The notes below the pieces were generated by a model, which did no database searches, had not been told where the DNA came from, and saw nothing but the letters and a program-made list of their open reading frames with translations. DNA of 64,000 nucleotides from Paenibacillus polymyxa (GTDB lineage: Bacteria; Bacillota; Bacilli; Paenibacillales; Paenibacillaceae): contig NZ_JAGGNR010000038.1 in assembly GCF_018614975.1 (NCBI RefSeq), positions 1 through 64,000 on the forward strand. Reading direction: 5' to 3'. Below are positions 43,529 to 53,093 of this stretch, in pieces. A program made the position numbers and the translations under genes. How positions within the stretch are numbered: the first letter of the stretch is position 1; every line of letters begins with the position of its first letter.

Positions 43529-45108
43529 GACTATTAATTGTAGATGATGAAGTCATTATTCGTACAGGACTTGCCAGCGTGATCGCTTGGCATGAACTTG
43601 GGATTGAATTACTTCAACCTGCTGCCTCGGCAGAGGAGGCGTTAATGCGCATGGCGGAGGAACGTCCACATATCCTGATGACGGATATCCGGATGACAGG
43701 CAGATCGGGTCTGGAACTGGCAGAAGAGGGACTGCGATTGTTACCTGAACTGGAGGTTATTATTTTATCCGGATATGATGACTTTTCTTATGCCCAGCAG
43801 GCGATTCGCCAAGGTGTTACCGATTATTTGCTCAAAACAAGCAAGCCGGAAGAGATTATCAAGACCGTGTTACAGGCCAAACAGCGAATAACAGAACGTT
43901 GGGCAGAGAAGTCCAGAGAGGGACAGCTCATGCGGGAGAATCGGGAGCGGTTGTTTGCCGGATGGATCATTGATGGTGATATCTCTTCTGGTCCTTGTCC
44001 ATCGTTCTTGCAGTCTGGTGTAAAGAAGGAAGCGGTTGATGGTTTGAATGACGAACAGATTCTCAGACAAGTTTTGGTTCTTCGAGCAGAGGGCTGGGAT
44101 CGTTTTTCAGATGCACTATTACGATTTGCGGTGCAAAACACGCTGGAGGATCTGCTGCCAGGAGCCATTGCGCATGTAGAGAAGCAGCAAATTATCTGTG
44201 TTGTCTCATGGCCGCTGGTGGAACAGGAATATCCATTCAGGCTGGAGAGTGCGTTACGTCGGGTGGAGCAATTACTGAAGTGCACTCTGCGCGTAGCGGT
44301 AGGTCTGCCTGTGCGTGGATATACAGATCTGCACGAGAGCTACAGAACTGCTTCAGCTGCATTCCGATATCATGGTTTGATGGATGATAAAGTATGGCAT
44401 TATGAGCACATTCGGGATCGCCAAGGTGGTAAAACTGTACTTACACACGAAGAGGAGACCAGACTTGGTACAATATTGCTGGATAATGATTCAGTCACGT
44501 TAACGACATGGACACGAGAACTAGTGGCTAATCTGATTACAGAACAGGAGGTCACACCAGAATCGTTCAGTGCTTGTCTGCACTCAGCCGTCATTGCAGG
44601 TCATCGCTGGCTGACTCGCACAATGCGAGCCACAGGGCGTGAAGAACCCACAAGGTTCGAGCCCTGGTTGCCGGAACCGGATGCGGAAGCTGCAGACCTC
44701 GGGGATATGCTGTTCCATCATCTGTATGGTCTGATGCATGTCTATCATAGCCGAATGGGTCAGGGACAGGCTGCCCATGTACAGAAGGCTATCGGTTATA
44801 TTGAATCTTCATTAGCGCAGGATATTAATCTGCAGCAGGTAGCTGGACATGTTCATTTGCATCCGGGTCACCTCAGTGAACTGTTTAAAAAAGAAATGGG
44901 TGTGACCTTCGGAGATTTTGTCACCGATATGCGTATACGAAGAGCGATGGATATGCTCGCGGTGTCTCCAGCGAAGGTCAGTGAAGTCGCTGCCATCAGC
45001 GGCTACGAGGACGTGAAATATTTTAGCAGGCTGTTCAAAAAACATACCGGCAAAACCCCGAGTGAATATCGCGAGGAGGCAATATCGTTTAAGCCTTCAA
45101 GATTGTAG
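43525..45108 (+). CDS. Response regulator with AraC-type DNA-binding domain (YesN type)
   Basis: A 527-residue regulator. The receiver domain has the acidic pocket VDDE and phospho-acceptor Asp54 in LMTDIRMTG, with the conserved Lys in YLLKTSKP. A long middle domain of unknown role follows. The C-terminal AraC HTH pair includes VAGHVHLHPGHLSELFKKEMGVTFGDFV and EVAAISGYEDVKYFSRLFKKHTGKTPSEYR. It probably activates this cluster. TTG start overlaps the kinase stop; GGAGGG is at suitable spacing. Confidence 0.9.
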   Translation: MRLLIVDDEVIIRTGLASVIAWHELGIELLQPAASAEEALMRMAEERPHILMTDIRMTGRSGLELAEEGLRLLPELEVIILSGYDDFSYAQQAIRQGVTDYLLKTSKPEEIIKTVLQAKQRITERWAEKSREGQLMRENRERLFAGWIIDGDISSGPCPSFLQSGVKKEAVDGLNDEQILRQVLVLRAEGWDRFSDALLRFAVQNTLEDLLPGAIAHVEKQQIICVVSWPLVEQEYPFRLESALRRVEQLLKCTLRVAVGLPVRGYTDLHESYRTASAAFRYHGLMDDKVWHYEHIRDRQGGKTVLTHEEETRLGTILLDNDSVTLTTWTRELVANLITEQEVTPESFSACLHSAVIAGHRWLTRTMRATGREEPTRFEPWLPEPDAEAADLGDMLFHHLYGLMHVYHSRMGQGQAAHVQKAIGYIESSLAQDINLQQVAGHVHLHPGHLSELFKKEMGVTFGDFVTDMRIRRAMDMLAVSPAKVSEVAAISGYEDVKYFSRLFKKHTGKTPSEYREEAISFKPSRL

Positions 45109-45142
45109 AAATGAGCAGATCAGGAAGCATGTCTTTCTTTTT

Positions 45143-45156
45143 TGCAAACGTTTTCG
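45143..45156 (+). promoter_or_regulatory. Weak cre-like site upstream of the beta-mannosidase
   Basis: TGCAAACGTTTTCG matches TGWAANCGNTNWCA at 12 of 14, with the palindromic core AAACGTTT. It lies 42 nt before the mannosidase start and could mark an internal promoter. Confidence 0.4.
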
Positions 45157-45198
45157 ATATGGTGAAACTCAGGGTTATTGGAGAGTGAGGGCATACTG

Positions 45199-47775
45199 AT
45201 GAAGACCCATAGTTCAAGTCAGGATTTATCGGGACAATGGAAGATACAGCATTTTGAAGTTGGAGAGAAGCGGGCAATGGATGTGGCAGCAGCTGCTCTG
45301 GATGACCGTTTCTGGATTGGGGCTGAAGTGCCTGGCGATGTACACGCTGCACTGGTTGAGCGCAGTATCATTGATCCACCCTATTACGGACATAATGATG
45401 CCAAAAGTCGCTGGATTGAACAAAAGGAATGGTGGTACCGCACAACCTTCAATCTGGTCAGAGAGGCAGAGGCCGAGGAGCACTTTGAGTTGGTGTTCGA
45501 AGGATTGGATACGTTTGCAACGGTATATATCAATGGCCATGAAGTCGGGAAAACGGCCAATATGCTCATGTCACATACGTTTAATGTAACATCTTTGGTA
45601 CGCAGCGGCTGGAATGCGATTGCTGTCAAGTTTGACCCGCTTCACTTACATCACCGGGATAAAGAAACCTTTGACTGGTCCTCGTATACGAAGGAACGGC
45701 CATGGTTGCGCAAAGCAGCGATGAACTTTGGCTGGGACTGGGGGCCACGTATGGTTACGGTGGGGATCTGGGGTGCTGTACGGCTGGAAAAACGAACAAT
45801 AGCCAAGCTGGAAAATGTGTATGCTCGCACGGAATCAGTCAGTACAGAGCTGGCTGTCTTACGCGTCACGGCGGATGTGAAATCCGTCTTGTCTTTCCGT
45901 AGCAGACAGAAACGTGAACAGGCTGTGGTTGCGACCTGTAATATTCGTCTGTTAGATCGCAGCGGACACGAGGTGGCAGGTGTCACTGAACTACCCGTAG
46001 AGGGTGGCAAAGCGGATACCACATTAAACGTTACATCACCTCAGTTATGGTGGACTCATGATCTAGGTGAGCCGTATCTGTATACGCTGGAGGTTACATT
46101 ATACGCAGATGGCGTTGAGGTGGATCGTTATAGCGAGCCTTATGGGTTACGAACGATTGAGCTGGCTCTTCACAATGAACGGGGTGAAGATGCATTTAAT
46201 TTTATTCTGAACGGAGTCAAAGTATACGCCAAGGGTGCCAACTGGATTCCGGCTGATCATCTGATTGGTGCCATCCCGAACTCCCGGTATCGTGAGCTTG
46301 TGGAGCTGTCGGTGGAAGGTCATATGAACATGCTGCGTGTCTGGGCCGGTGGTATATATGAGAAGGATATCTTTTACGATGAGTGTGATCGGCAAGGGGT
46401 GTTGGTGTGGCAGGATTTTGCATTCGCGAACGCATTGTTCCCGGATTTCAATCGTGATTTCATGGATAATGTACGGCAAGAGGTAGAAAACAATGTGCTG
46501 CGCCTGCGCAACCGTGCCTCGCTTGCCCTCTGGTGTGGGAATAATGAGATAGATTGGCTCTATGATATGAAGTCGGCAAGTGGAGATATTACCAGCCCGT
46601 TCTACGGCGAACTTATCTATCATGAGTTGATCCCTGAGGTGCTGGAGCGATTGGATCTGTCTCGTCCGTACTGGCCTTCTTCCCCGTTCGGGGACAGCAA
46701 TGGTCAGGATGCAAATGACCCGGATGTGGGGGATCGCCACAACTGGCAGGTATGGCATGGTTCGGTCTATCCAAGGAAGCATGGAGAGCCACCGCTGCTG
46801 GACTACAGCATTGAAGGTGTAACGTTCAAAAATTATAAAAAGGATCATGCGTTGTTCAGCAGTGAATTCGGTATGCACGCCTCGGCCAATCGTTACACGC
46901 TGGAGAAAAATATGCCCGCAGGGCAGTTTTACTGGGGCAGTCCGGACATGGCCTATCGTAACAAGGATACCAATCATCAAAAAGGCATTCTGCTGATGGA
47001 GGGTTACACGGGGATTCCGCAAGATATAGAAGAGTATATGAACTACTCCATGCTTACTCAAGCAGAAGGGCTGCGATATGGAATTGAACATTTCCGGCTC
47101 ATCAATCACCGTAACAGCGGAGCGCTTGTGTGGCAATTGAACGATAGTTGGCCGGGAACAAGCTGGTCCATGATTGATTATGAACTGCTGCCGAAGGCAT
47201 CTTTTTATTACGGGAAAATATTCTTTCATCCTGTCCTGTTGTCACTGGAGCATGAACCGGGCGAGCCGCTTGCGTTGTGGGTTGTGAATGATACACGGGA
47301 CGTCTTGAAAGGCCAGATGCGGCTCAATGTCTATGCATTGAATGGAGAGAAGATCTACTCCAGCTCACATGCTGTTGAAGTAACATCTCAAACCTCACTG
47401 TGTATTGCTGAATTAACTGAAGCAGAGGTGTTACAGGGCAGACGTGCGGAGGAAGTAATGGTTGAGCTGGTATCTGAAGGATTTGCGGCACCGAACAATC
47501 GATACTTCTTGCGTGATCCTAAGGATATGGCATTGCCGAAGTCTCAATTGAGCGTACATGTGAACGAAGAGGAGCAGTCTGTAACGGTTACGGCCAGTGG
47601 AGCGATTGCACGATTGGTGAAGCTGGAGCTCCCTCTTGGGCGTGTCCGATTCAGTGACAATTATTTCGATCTGCTCCCTGGTGAGAGTCGGACGGTAAGA
47701 CTTCGTCATCCAGAGCAAACGTCTCTGCCACTGACGGAGCTTCGAGTTAGTGCGATGAACGGCAGAGAAGGATAA
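45199..47775 (+). CDS. Beta-mannosidase (GH2)
   Basis: An 858-residue cytoplasmic glycosidase releasing mannose from beta-manno-oligosaccharides. The N-terminal jelly roll has WWYRTTFNL and LVFEGLDTFATVYINGHEVG; NFGWDWGPR and LRVWAGGIYE are typical of the mannosidase branch of GH2. Acid/base Glu450 is in LWCGNNEIDWL; nucleophile Glu556 is in FSSEFGMHA; WQLNDSWPGTSWSMIDY follows. No signal peptide, so it acts on imported sugars. ATG 45199 has GTGAGG upstream; an earlier TTG at 45178 is less well placed. Confidence 0.93.
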   Translation: MKTHSSSQDLSGQWKIQHFEVGEKRAMDVAAAALDDRFWIGAEVPGDVHAALVERSIIDPPYYGHNDAKSRWIEQKEWWYRTTFNLVREAEAEEHFELVFEGLDTFATVYINGHEVGKTANMLMSHTFNVTSLVRSGWNAIAVKFDPLHLHHRDKETFDWSSYTKERPWLRKAAMNFGWDWGPRMVTVGIWGAVRLEKRTIAKLENVYARTESVSTELAVLRVTADVKSVLSFRSRQKREQAVVATCNIRLLDRSGHEVAGVTELPVEGGKADTTLNVTSPQLWWTHDLGEPYLYTLEVTLYADGVEVDRYSEPYGLRTIELALHNERGEDAFNFILNGVKVYAKGANWIPADHLIGAIPNSRYRELVELSVEGHMNMLRVWAGGIYEKDIFYDECDRQGVLVWQDFAFANALFPDFNRDFMDNVRQEVENNVLRLRNRASLALWCGNNEIDWLYDMKSASGDITSPFYGELIYHELIPEVLERLDLSRPYWPSSPFGDSNGQDANDPDVGDRHNWQVWHGSVYPRKHGEPPLLDYSIEGVTFKNYKKDHALFSSEFGMHASANRYTLEKNMPAGQFYWGSPDMAYRNKDTNHQKGILLMEGYTGIPQDIEEYMNYSMLTQAEGLRYGIEHFRLINHRNSGALVWQLNDSWPGTSWSMIDYELLPKASFYYGKIFFHPVLLSLEHEPGEPLALWVVNDTRDVLKGQMRLNVYALNGEKIYSSSHAVEVTSQTSLCIAELTEAEVLQGRRAEEVMVELVSEGFAAPNNRYFLRDPKDMALPKSQLSVHVNEEEQSVTVTASGAIARLVKLELPLGRVRFSDNYFDLLPGESRTVRLRHPEQTSLPLTELRVSAMNGREG

Positions 47776-47812
47776 AATAATAATAATAGACTTCGAATCT
47801 TATTCGAGGTTC

Positions 47813-47850
47813 AAGGTGGTCATCCTGATCAGGGATGCCACCTTTTTTTG
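47813..47850 (+). terminator. Terminator after the beta-mannosidase cluster
   Basis: AAGGTGG-CATCCT-gatc-AGGGATG-CCACCTT followed by seven T. Confidence 0.92.
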
Positions 47851-47991
47851 CTTTTGCAGCAGGTGAGATCTTGTCTTTGTGTCAGGTGGTTTTGTCCTTA
47901 GTCCACAAGCGAAATATCCAATCGGGTTCACATCTTGGATCATTAAGGTTAGAATGATATAGAAAAATCGTTCTCAAAAGGAGGTGGATTC

Positions 47992-48222
47992 ATGTCATTT
48001 GTCTTTTATCCGGAGATGGTTATATTCATTCTAATGTTGATCCTGCTGATTATTGGTATTGTATATATCGTTCGTAAAAGCAAACAAGTTTTGCGCCGCT
48101 TAAGCAATCTGGAGAAAGCAGTATATGAAAAAGATAACATTTCATCTTATCCGAAGGATGTTGATACTGTACAAGAAGGGGCACCCAGAGAAGACACGTT
48201 TGCTCCACGCAAACGAAAATGA
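47992..48222 (+). CDS. Small membrane protein (76 aa)
   Basis: Seventy-six residues: one N-terminal span (about 8-27, rich in Ile/Leu), then a basic coiled-coil-like segment (RKSKQVLRRLSNLEKAVYEK) and a hydrophilic tail. AAAGGAGGTGG precedes the ATG. Topology is N-out, C-in. Family not recognised. Confidence 0.7.
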   Translation: MSFVFYPEMVIFILMLILLIIGIVYIVRKSKQVLRRLSNLEKAVYEKDNISSYPKDVDTVQEGAPREDTFAPRKRK

Positions 48223-48262
48223 ACAAGGGTACGGAATTACATAAAAAAGATAAACCAACAAG

Positions 48263-48307
48263 CCAAACAGCCGATTCTTCTCCATGAGGAAGTGATCGGC
48301 TGTTTGG
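48263..48307. terminator. Bidirectional hairpin terminator
   Basis: CCAAACAGCCGAT and ATCGGCTGTTTGG pair over 13 bp, with inner TCTCC/GGA pairing, between convergent genes. T-runs are short on both sides. Confidence 0.7.
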
Positions 48308-48339
48308 GCATACAGGCATTTTATCCGTATTAACTGGGT

Positions 48340-49455
48340 TTAGAGAAAGGATTCATAACGCTGTTGGAAAGAGGACTCCATCTCCAATTGTCGTGCAAGT
48401 TGCTGCTGTACCTTTGCACCGCGAATCGTCTGAAGTTCCTGAAGATGTGTAGTGGAACGGAATTGTTCTGAGGCCATCCGAATGAGTAGCTCCGAGAGCA
48501 CATCCGCATCTTCGAGCGCAGCATTAAGTCCAAACGCACCGGTTGGGGTCATGGTATGAGCGGCATCACCGATGAGTACAACATTGTCCTGTGCCCACGA
48601 CTGGCAATAGCTGCTTTCGACAGATAACAGAACAAAATCACTCCAGCTCTGAATGTTGGTAGCTACAGAATCAGACAGGCAAGGAAAAGCAGATACAAGT
48701 TTATCTACAAAAGGAGCAATCGGCTGCTCTCGCAGCTTGGAGTATCCTCCCTCGGGAATGTTCCATCCAATCTGAACATAACCGCCGAACTGTGAGAACA
48801 GTGCGAGCTGTTGACCATCCATGCTGGCCATCCGAACAGCGGGTTCCCAACCTACGGGTGCCGGAATGCGCGCCCAGAGCAGGTCATACCCGTGCTTTCG
48901 AATCTCCGGGGTCATACCGGAATGTTTGCGTACAGCTGAGTATCTGCCATCAGCACCCACAATAACAGATGCTTCAATGGAGGCAGGAACGCCGTTCTTC
49001 CGAATGTTAATACCCACGACCTGGCCGTTCTTGTCTCGTAACAAACCGGTCATAATCGTATTGAAGTGTACTTGTTCATATGAACTATGCTGCTGAGCAT
49101 GCGACACGATCGCTTCCAGGAGATGATCTTGGGGTACATGAATACCAACATGAGATTCTCCATTGCCCGGTGATACCGTATGAATAATCTGCCCATTTTC
49201 CCAATACTGAATCTGTTCCAAGAGCAGCGCTCCGCGTTCCTGGATGAGTGAATAGAGGCCGTGTTTATTCAAAATGGCTTCGCCATCCACATTGAGCAAC
49301 TCCCCGCGAAACGACTTGTGCAGGTGGGGCTGCCGCTCAATGAGCATCGTGGAGATCCCTTTTTGATTCAGTAAATAAGAAAGCAAAGCACCGCCAGGAC
49401 CTGCGCCGACGATGCAAACATCTGTTTTATGTTGAGATTGTATATTCTGTTTCAT
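48340..49455 (-). CDS. FAD-dependent aromatic-type monooxygenase (PHBH fold)
   Basis: A 371-residue flavoprotein hydroxylase. The FAD-binding Rossmann motif is VCIVGAGPGGALLSYLL, the DG motif is VIVGADGRYSAVR, and the second FAD motif is VLIGDAAHTMTPTGAFGLNAALEDA. Family members use NAD(P)H and O2 to hydroxylate or epoxidise aromatic or polyketide-like substrates; the substrate here is unknown. Start ATG 49455 has AAGGGA at 9 nt; ATG 49461 is too close to it. It is transcribed divergently from a MarR regulator, which probably controls it. Confidence 0.86.
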   Translation of the reverse strand: MKQNIQSQHKTDVCIVGAGPGGALLSYLLNQKGISTMLIERQPHLHKSFRGELLNVDGEAILNKHGLYSLIQERGALLLEQIQYWENGQIIHTVSPGNGESHVGIHVPQDHLLEAIVSHAQQHSSYEQVHFNTIMTGLLRDKNGQVVGINIRKNGVPASIEASVIVGADGRYSAVRKHSGMTPEIRKHGYDLLWARIPAPVGWEPAVRMASMDGQQLALFSQFGGYVQIGWNIPEGGYSKLREQPIAPFVDKLVSAFPCLSDSVATNIQSWSDFVLLSVESSYCQSWAQDNVVLIGDAAHTMTPTGAFGLNAALEDADVLSELLIRMASEQFRSTTHLQELQTIRGAKVQQQLARQLEMESSFQQRYESFL

Positions 49456-49526
49456 GTGCATAAGTCCCTTGCATTATAATGGTGACGATTTATTTACTTT
49501 ATAACAACAGATTTATTAAAATCATT

Positions 49527-49545
49527 AAGTAACTAAAAGTAACTT
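49527..49545. promoter_or_regulatory. Candidate MarR operator
   Basis: AAGTAACTAAAAGTAACTT is an imperfect palindrome of about 19 bp, 72 nt before the monooxygenase start and in the region shared with the divergent marR gene. Confidence 0.4.
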
Positions 49546-49726
49546 TTAAGATATAGGTTATTATAAACAAACCCGTTGCCATAATGCAATAGGTGAAACC
49601 CGAAATAAAACAAGAGTGTTGCAGTCAACTATAGAGTGTCGGATACAAGCGCATTTTTCACAAACATCATAGTGTAAATATGTTACAATATAAGGTAGGT
49701 TATGATGAAAGGCAGGAGGAACGTTT

Positions 49727-50209
49727 ATGAGCCCGGATACGGAGCGAAACTCTCAATTGGCAAATGTAGATCAATTGTTGGAGGCCTTCTTCAGATATAA
49801 AAACAAAGTATTGGATCAGCAGCAGAAGACCGAAACCAACTGTAAACTGAATCCGACAAAAAGTCATATATTGGGCATGATTTTACGTGAAAAACGCTGC
49901 ATGGCGGTTGATGTGGCCAGACAACTCAGTTTGTCTTCCGGCGCAACCACTATTGTACTGAATCAACTGGAGACAGAAGGGTTGATCCAGCGGGTGCGCA
50001 GTGAAGAAGATCGGAGAATTGTTTGGCTGTCCTTAACGGATGAAGGTGCGCAGCTTGCCAAGACACTTAATGCGAATCGCGGCCGAATGACGTGGGAATT
50101 GTTGCAAGCACTTTCCGAAGAGGAGCAACAGCAGATGTTTGGCATGCTGAAGAAAATTGAACTGAAACTGCTGGAGAACATGAAGTCGTTTGAGCAGATC
50201 CACCGGTAG
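49727..50209 (+). CDS. MarR-family transcriptional regulator
   Basis: A 160-residue winged-helix repressor: LNPTKSHILGMILREKRCMAVDVARQLSLSSGATTIVLNQLETEGLIQRVRSEEDRRIVWLSLTDEG contains the recognition helix and the wing with the DRR signature. Cys residues at about 43 and 60 could allow redox sensing. AGGAGGA precedes the ATG. Divergent to the monooxygenase gene. Confidence 0.88.
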   Translation: MSPDTERNSQLANVDQLLEAFFRYKNKVLDQQQKTETNCKLNPTKSHILGMILREKRCMAVDVARQLSLSSGATTIVLNQLETEGLIQRVRSEEDRRIVWLSLTDEGAQLAKTLNANRGRMTWELLQALSEEEQQQMFGMLKKIELKLLENMKSFEQIHR

Positions 50210-50236
50210 TCCATATATGACTTGATTCCTTGAAGA

Positions 50237-50298
50237 CGTCAGTCCTCATGAGTTCGTCCCTAGTTGCGGAGGGATGAACCTTGAGGACTGGCGTTTTT
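50237..50298. terminator. Terminator after marR
   Basis: CGTCAGTCCTCA...GTTCGTCCC / GGGATGAAC...TGAGGACTGGCG long stem followed by TTTTT. Confidence 0.88.
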
Positions 50299-50306
50299 GA
50301 GTTGGT

Positions 50307-50606
50307 TTACAAATGAAAGCGAACCACATGATCCGTTAAGCCTTCCTGGATCAAAACTTCTTTTTGTTTGCTGCCCATCAGGTCAAAGTGGGGAAATGGC
50401 TGCCGCCGATGAATGTATCGCGGGTCTAGCTCATGATCGTTACACCAACGCTCAAGACGTTCCAGATCTGCACAGCCAACTTTAGTGACACTGGTGATGC
50501 CAGGGAATCGGTTGTCAATCCAGAAATGAGTGAGGTAGGCAATCTCACCACGAGACACTTGTTCCTTCCACGCAGCAAGCTCCTGTCGTTTAATTCCAAA
50601 TGCCAT
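50307..50606 (-). CDS. Small conserved hypothetical protein
   Basis: Ninety-nine residues, soluble, with MAFGIKRQELAAWKEQVSRGEIAYLTHFWIDNRFP and PHFDLMGSKQKEVLIQEG. From memory it resembles a small Bacillales family (YneQ-like) of unknown function; I cannot verify this. AAAGGAA is about 9 nt before the ATG. Confidence 0.7.
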   Translation of the reverse strand: MAFGIKRQELAAWKEQVSRGEIAYLTHFWIDNRFPGITSVTKVGCADLERLERWCNDHELDPRYIHRRQPFPHFDLMGSKQKEVLIQEGLTDHVVRFHL

Positions 50607-50821
50607 AGATGCAAGTTCCTTTCCAAACGGGTATTGTCCTGAGCATATTGTAACATCTTATATACAGAATCCATCAGAATTCTTTCATTCAGACTAGTCT
50701 GAAGCCAGTTGAATGGGTATATGAATATGACAATATTTTTATAATAAAGTCTGGGTTATGTTAAAATAAACCTATACAACAAAGGTTTCACTACTTCTAT
50801 TAGCGGAAAGGGATTGTCATC

Positions 50822-52846
50822 ATGGAAATATTTATTGCCGTACTTGTGTTACTGGTCCTGATCGGTTTATCAAACATCCTGAACCGGTTTGTACCTTTTA
50901 TTCCCATTCCGCTCATTCAAATTGTGCTTGGTGTAGCTATAGCTTTACTTCCCGCAGGTGTTCACCTGCCGTTGAATCCGGAATTGTTCTTTGTACTGTT
51001 CATCGCACCTTTGTTATACAACGATGGTAAGCGAACGCCGAGAAACGAATTATGGAATCTGCGTGCACCGATACTTCTGCTTGCACTAGGGCTTGTATTC
51101 GTGACAGTAGTCGTGGCGGGATATGCCATTCATTGGCTGATTCCTACGATTCCGTTACCTGCTGCTTTTGCTCTTGCAGCCATACTGTCCCCGACAGATG
51201 CCGTTGCCGTTGGTGCCATGGCAGGGCGAGTACGTTTGCCCAAAGGCATACATAGGCTTCTTGAAGGTGAAGCATTAATGAATGATGCATCCGGCTTGGT
51301 CGCCTTCAAATTCGCGATTGCAGCCACAGTTACAGGTGTATTTTCCCTGGCACAGGCAACCTTCAGTTTTATTCTGATTGCAATTGGCGGACTTCTCGTC
51401 GGGGCATTGTTATCTTTTCTATTAATCAGGCTAGGGGTATGGATCCGTAGACTGGGCATGGAAGATGTGACAATTCACATGCTGCTGCAAATCCTGACGC
51501 CATTTATCATCTATCTGGTGAGTGAAGAAATGGGGGTGTCAGGCATTCTTGCGGTAGTGGCAGGCGGGATTATCCACGCCATTGAGCGTGACCGCGCTGA
51601 ATCGGTTCAGTTGAAAATGCAGGTGGTATCTGCGAGCACATGGTCAGTCATTTTATTTATACTAAATGGTCTGGTGTTTGTTATTCTGGGTGTACAGGTC
51701 CCGGATGTGTTGAGTACCATTTTTGAAAATGTTTCGTTTAATAATCTGCAGGTGTTGGGCTATGTGGGCCTAATCTCAGTGTTATTGCTAGTTCTGCGCT
51801 TTCTCTGGATCTATCTGTTCTGGCAAGGGAATGAATTGCTGCGTACCAAATCCTCTATTGGCCGGCCCAGATTCAAGGATATTACGATCATTTCCCTCTC
51901 TGGGGTGCGGGGGGCTGTAACATTGGCGGGTGCGTTCTCCATTCCTTATGTGCTTCAGGATGGATCACCTTTCCCTGAACGGGATCTGATTATTTTCCTC
52001 GCGGCAGGAGTTATCCTCTTCTCCCTGATTGCTGCGAGCGTCTTTCTTCCAGTTCTGGCCAAGGATGACGGTAAATCAACAGAAGAAACACCTCAGAAGT
52101 CAGAACGAAAAGCACATGACATTATGCTGAATGCGGCAATCCGAGCTGTCAAATCCGAAATGAATGATGAGAATAAAGCTGCGGCACTTGCGGTCGTCTC
52201 AGACCTGTCCAAATATATCAGGCAGGCTGCAGGTCAGCTCACCGCCGGTAAACGCAAAGATATTCAGAAACAAGAAACGGCTATTAACCTGATTGCCACC
52301 CGCGCGGAGCGTAAAGAGGTCGAAGTAATGCTGGACGAAAATGCAATTGCTTCTGATGCGGCCTTCAAATGTGACAGCTGGCTGGATCGAAAGGAAATGA
52401 TGCTGGCGAATCGCGCAAACACTCAGTTCATGACCTCGATCAGCGAGATCGGGCGTGTGTTAGGACATCTGTTCACCAACCGGTCCCAGAAGCCGAATCA
52501 ACCATTCATGCTTGAAAATGCAGAACTGTTCCGTCAGGTGAAGCTGCGCACCTCTGAAGCAGCAATTAAGGCCATTCGTGCTCATATGAATGATGGGAAT
52601 CGAGTCGTCGCACTGTCGGTCATTGCCAAGTATGAGCGTGTAATTGCCAAATTGCGCACATGGAACCAGGGTAAAACGGAAGATCCGTTTAATCAGGAGA
52701 AATTGGAGTTACAGATGGTGGCGATTCAGGAACAGCGCAATACGGTTCAGCAACTGTATGAAAACGGCGAAATAACCCGTGATGTGGCTGCCAAACTGCG
52801 ACGGTTTATTAACGACGTGGAAGCAACTGCGCTGAAAAACACTTAA
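50822..52846 (+). CDS. Na+/H+ antiporter (CPA1 family) with long C-terminal domain
   Basis: A 674-residue cation/proton antiporter. About 12 spans in residues 1-415 contain the CPA1 signatures ALAAILSPTDAVAVGAM, LLEGEALMNDASGLVAFKF (ion-binding Asn-Asp) and SGVRGAVTLAGAFSIP. The cytoplasmic tail (430-674) is longer than usual and holds two related segments, AAIRAVKSEMNDENKAAALA and AAIKAIRAHMNDGNRVVALS, about 140 residues apart, suggesting an internal duplication. It probably serves pH and sodium homeostasis. AAAGGGA is upstream of the ATG. Confidence 0.9.
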   Translation: MEIFIAVLVLLVLIGLSNILNRFVPFIPIPLIQIVLGVAIALLPAGVHLPLNPELFFVLFIAPLLYNDGKRTPRNELWNLRAPILLLALGLVFVTVVVAGYAIHWLIPTIPLPAAFALAAILSPTDAVAVGAMAGRVRLPKGIHRLLEGEALMNDASGLVAFKFAIAATVTGVFSLAQATFSFILIAIGGLLVGALLSFLLIRLGVWIRRLGMEDVTIHMLLQILTPFIIYLVSEEMGVSGILAVVAGGIIHAIERDRAESVQLKMQVVSASTWSVILFILNGLVFVILGVQVPDVLSTIFENVSFNNLQVLGYVGLISVLLLVLRFLWIYLFWQGNELLRTKSSIGRPRFKDITIISLSGVRGAVTLAGAFSIPYVLQDGSPFPERDLIIFLAAGVILFSLIAASVFLPVLAKDDGKSTEETPQKSERKAHDIMLNAAIRAVKSEMNDENKAAALAVVSDLSKYIRQAAGQLTAGKRKDIQKQETAINLIATRAERKEVEVMLDENAIASDAAFKCDSWLDRKEMMLANRANTQFMTSISEIGRVLGHLFTNRSQKPNQPFMLENAELFRQVKLRTSEAAIKAIRAHMNDGNRVVALSVIAKYERVIAKLRTWNQGKTEDPFNQEKLELQMVAIQEQRNTVQQLYENGEITRDVAAKLRRFINDVEATALKNT

Positions 52847-52883
52847 TCCGATAAATCCGATATTTTAAATATGCTAAACAGAT

Positions 52884-53027
52884 ATGGATAAAGAAAGACG
52901 TCCAACTAAATTGTACTTATTGATTCCGGGTGCCAAGCGACCAGAGCAGGTCATTAACAATCTGCATACATTAAATGTGGAATTAACTGCTGAAGAAATT
53001 GCAGTCGTGGATCAGAGCTTTCGTTAA
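52884..53027 (+). pseudogene. Remnant of an aldo/keto reductase C-terminus
   Basis: A 47-codon open stretch reads LLIPGAKRPEQVINNLHTLNVELTAEEIAVVDQSF, which is the C-terminal end of aldo/keto reductases (IPGARRPEQ...L..ELT.EE). The preceding about 270 residues with the catalytic barrel are absent, no ribosome-binding site is evident, and the left side is the antiporter gene. I read it as a decayed fragment. Confidence 0.75.
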
Positions 53028-53093
53028 TGAGTTCTGGTGAATCGGGAAATGCTAACAGGGAGTTTACGTATGAAGACAAAGTGAGGACACCAC

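Noticed and set aside
46147..47229. 360-codon minus-strand open frame
   Set aside because: It lies wholly antisense within the well-supported GH2 beta-mannosidase and has no family features.
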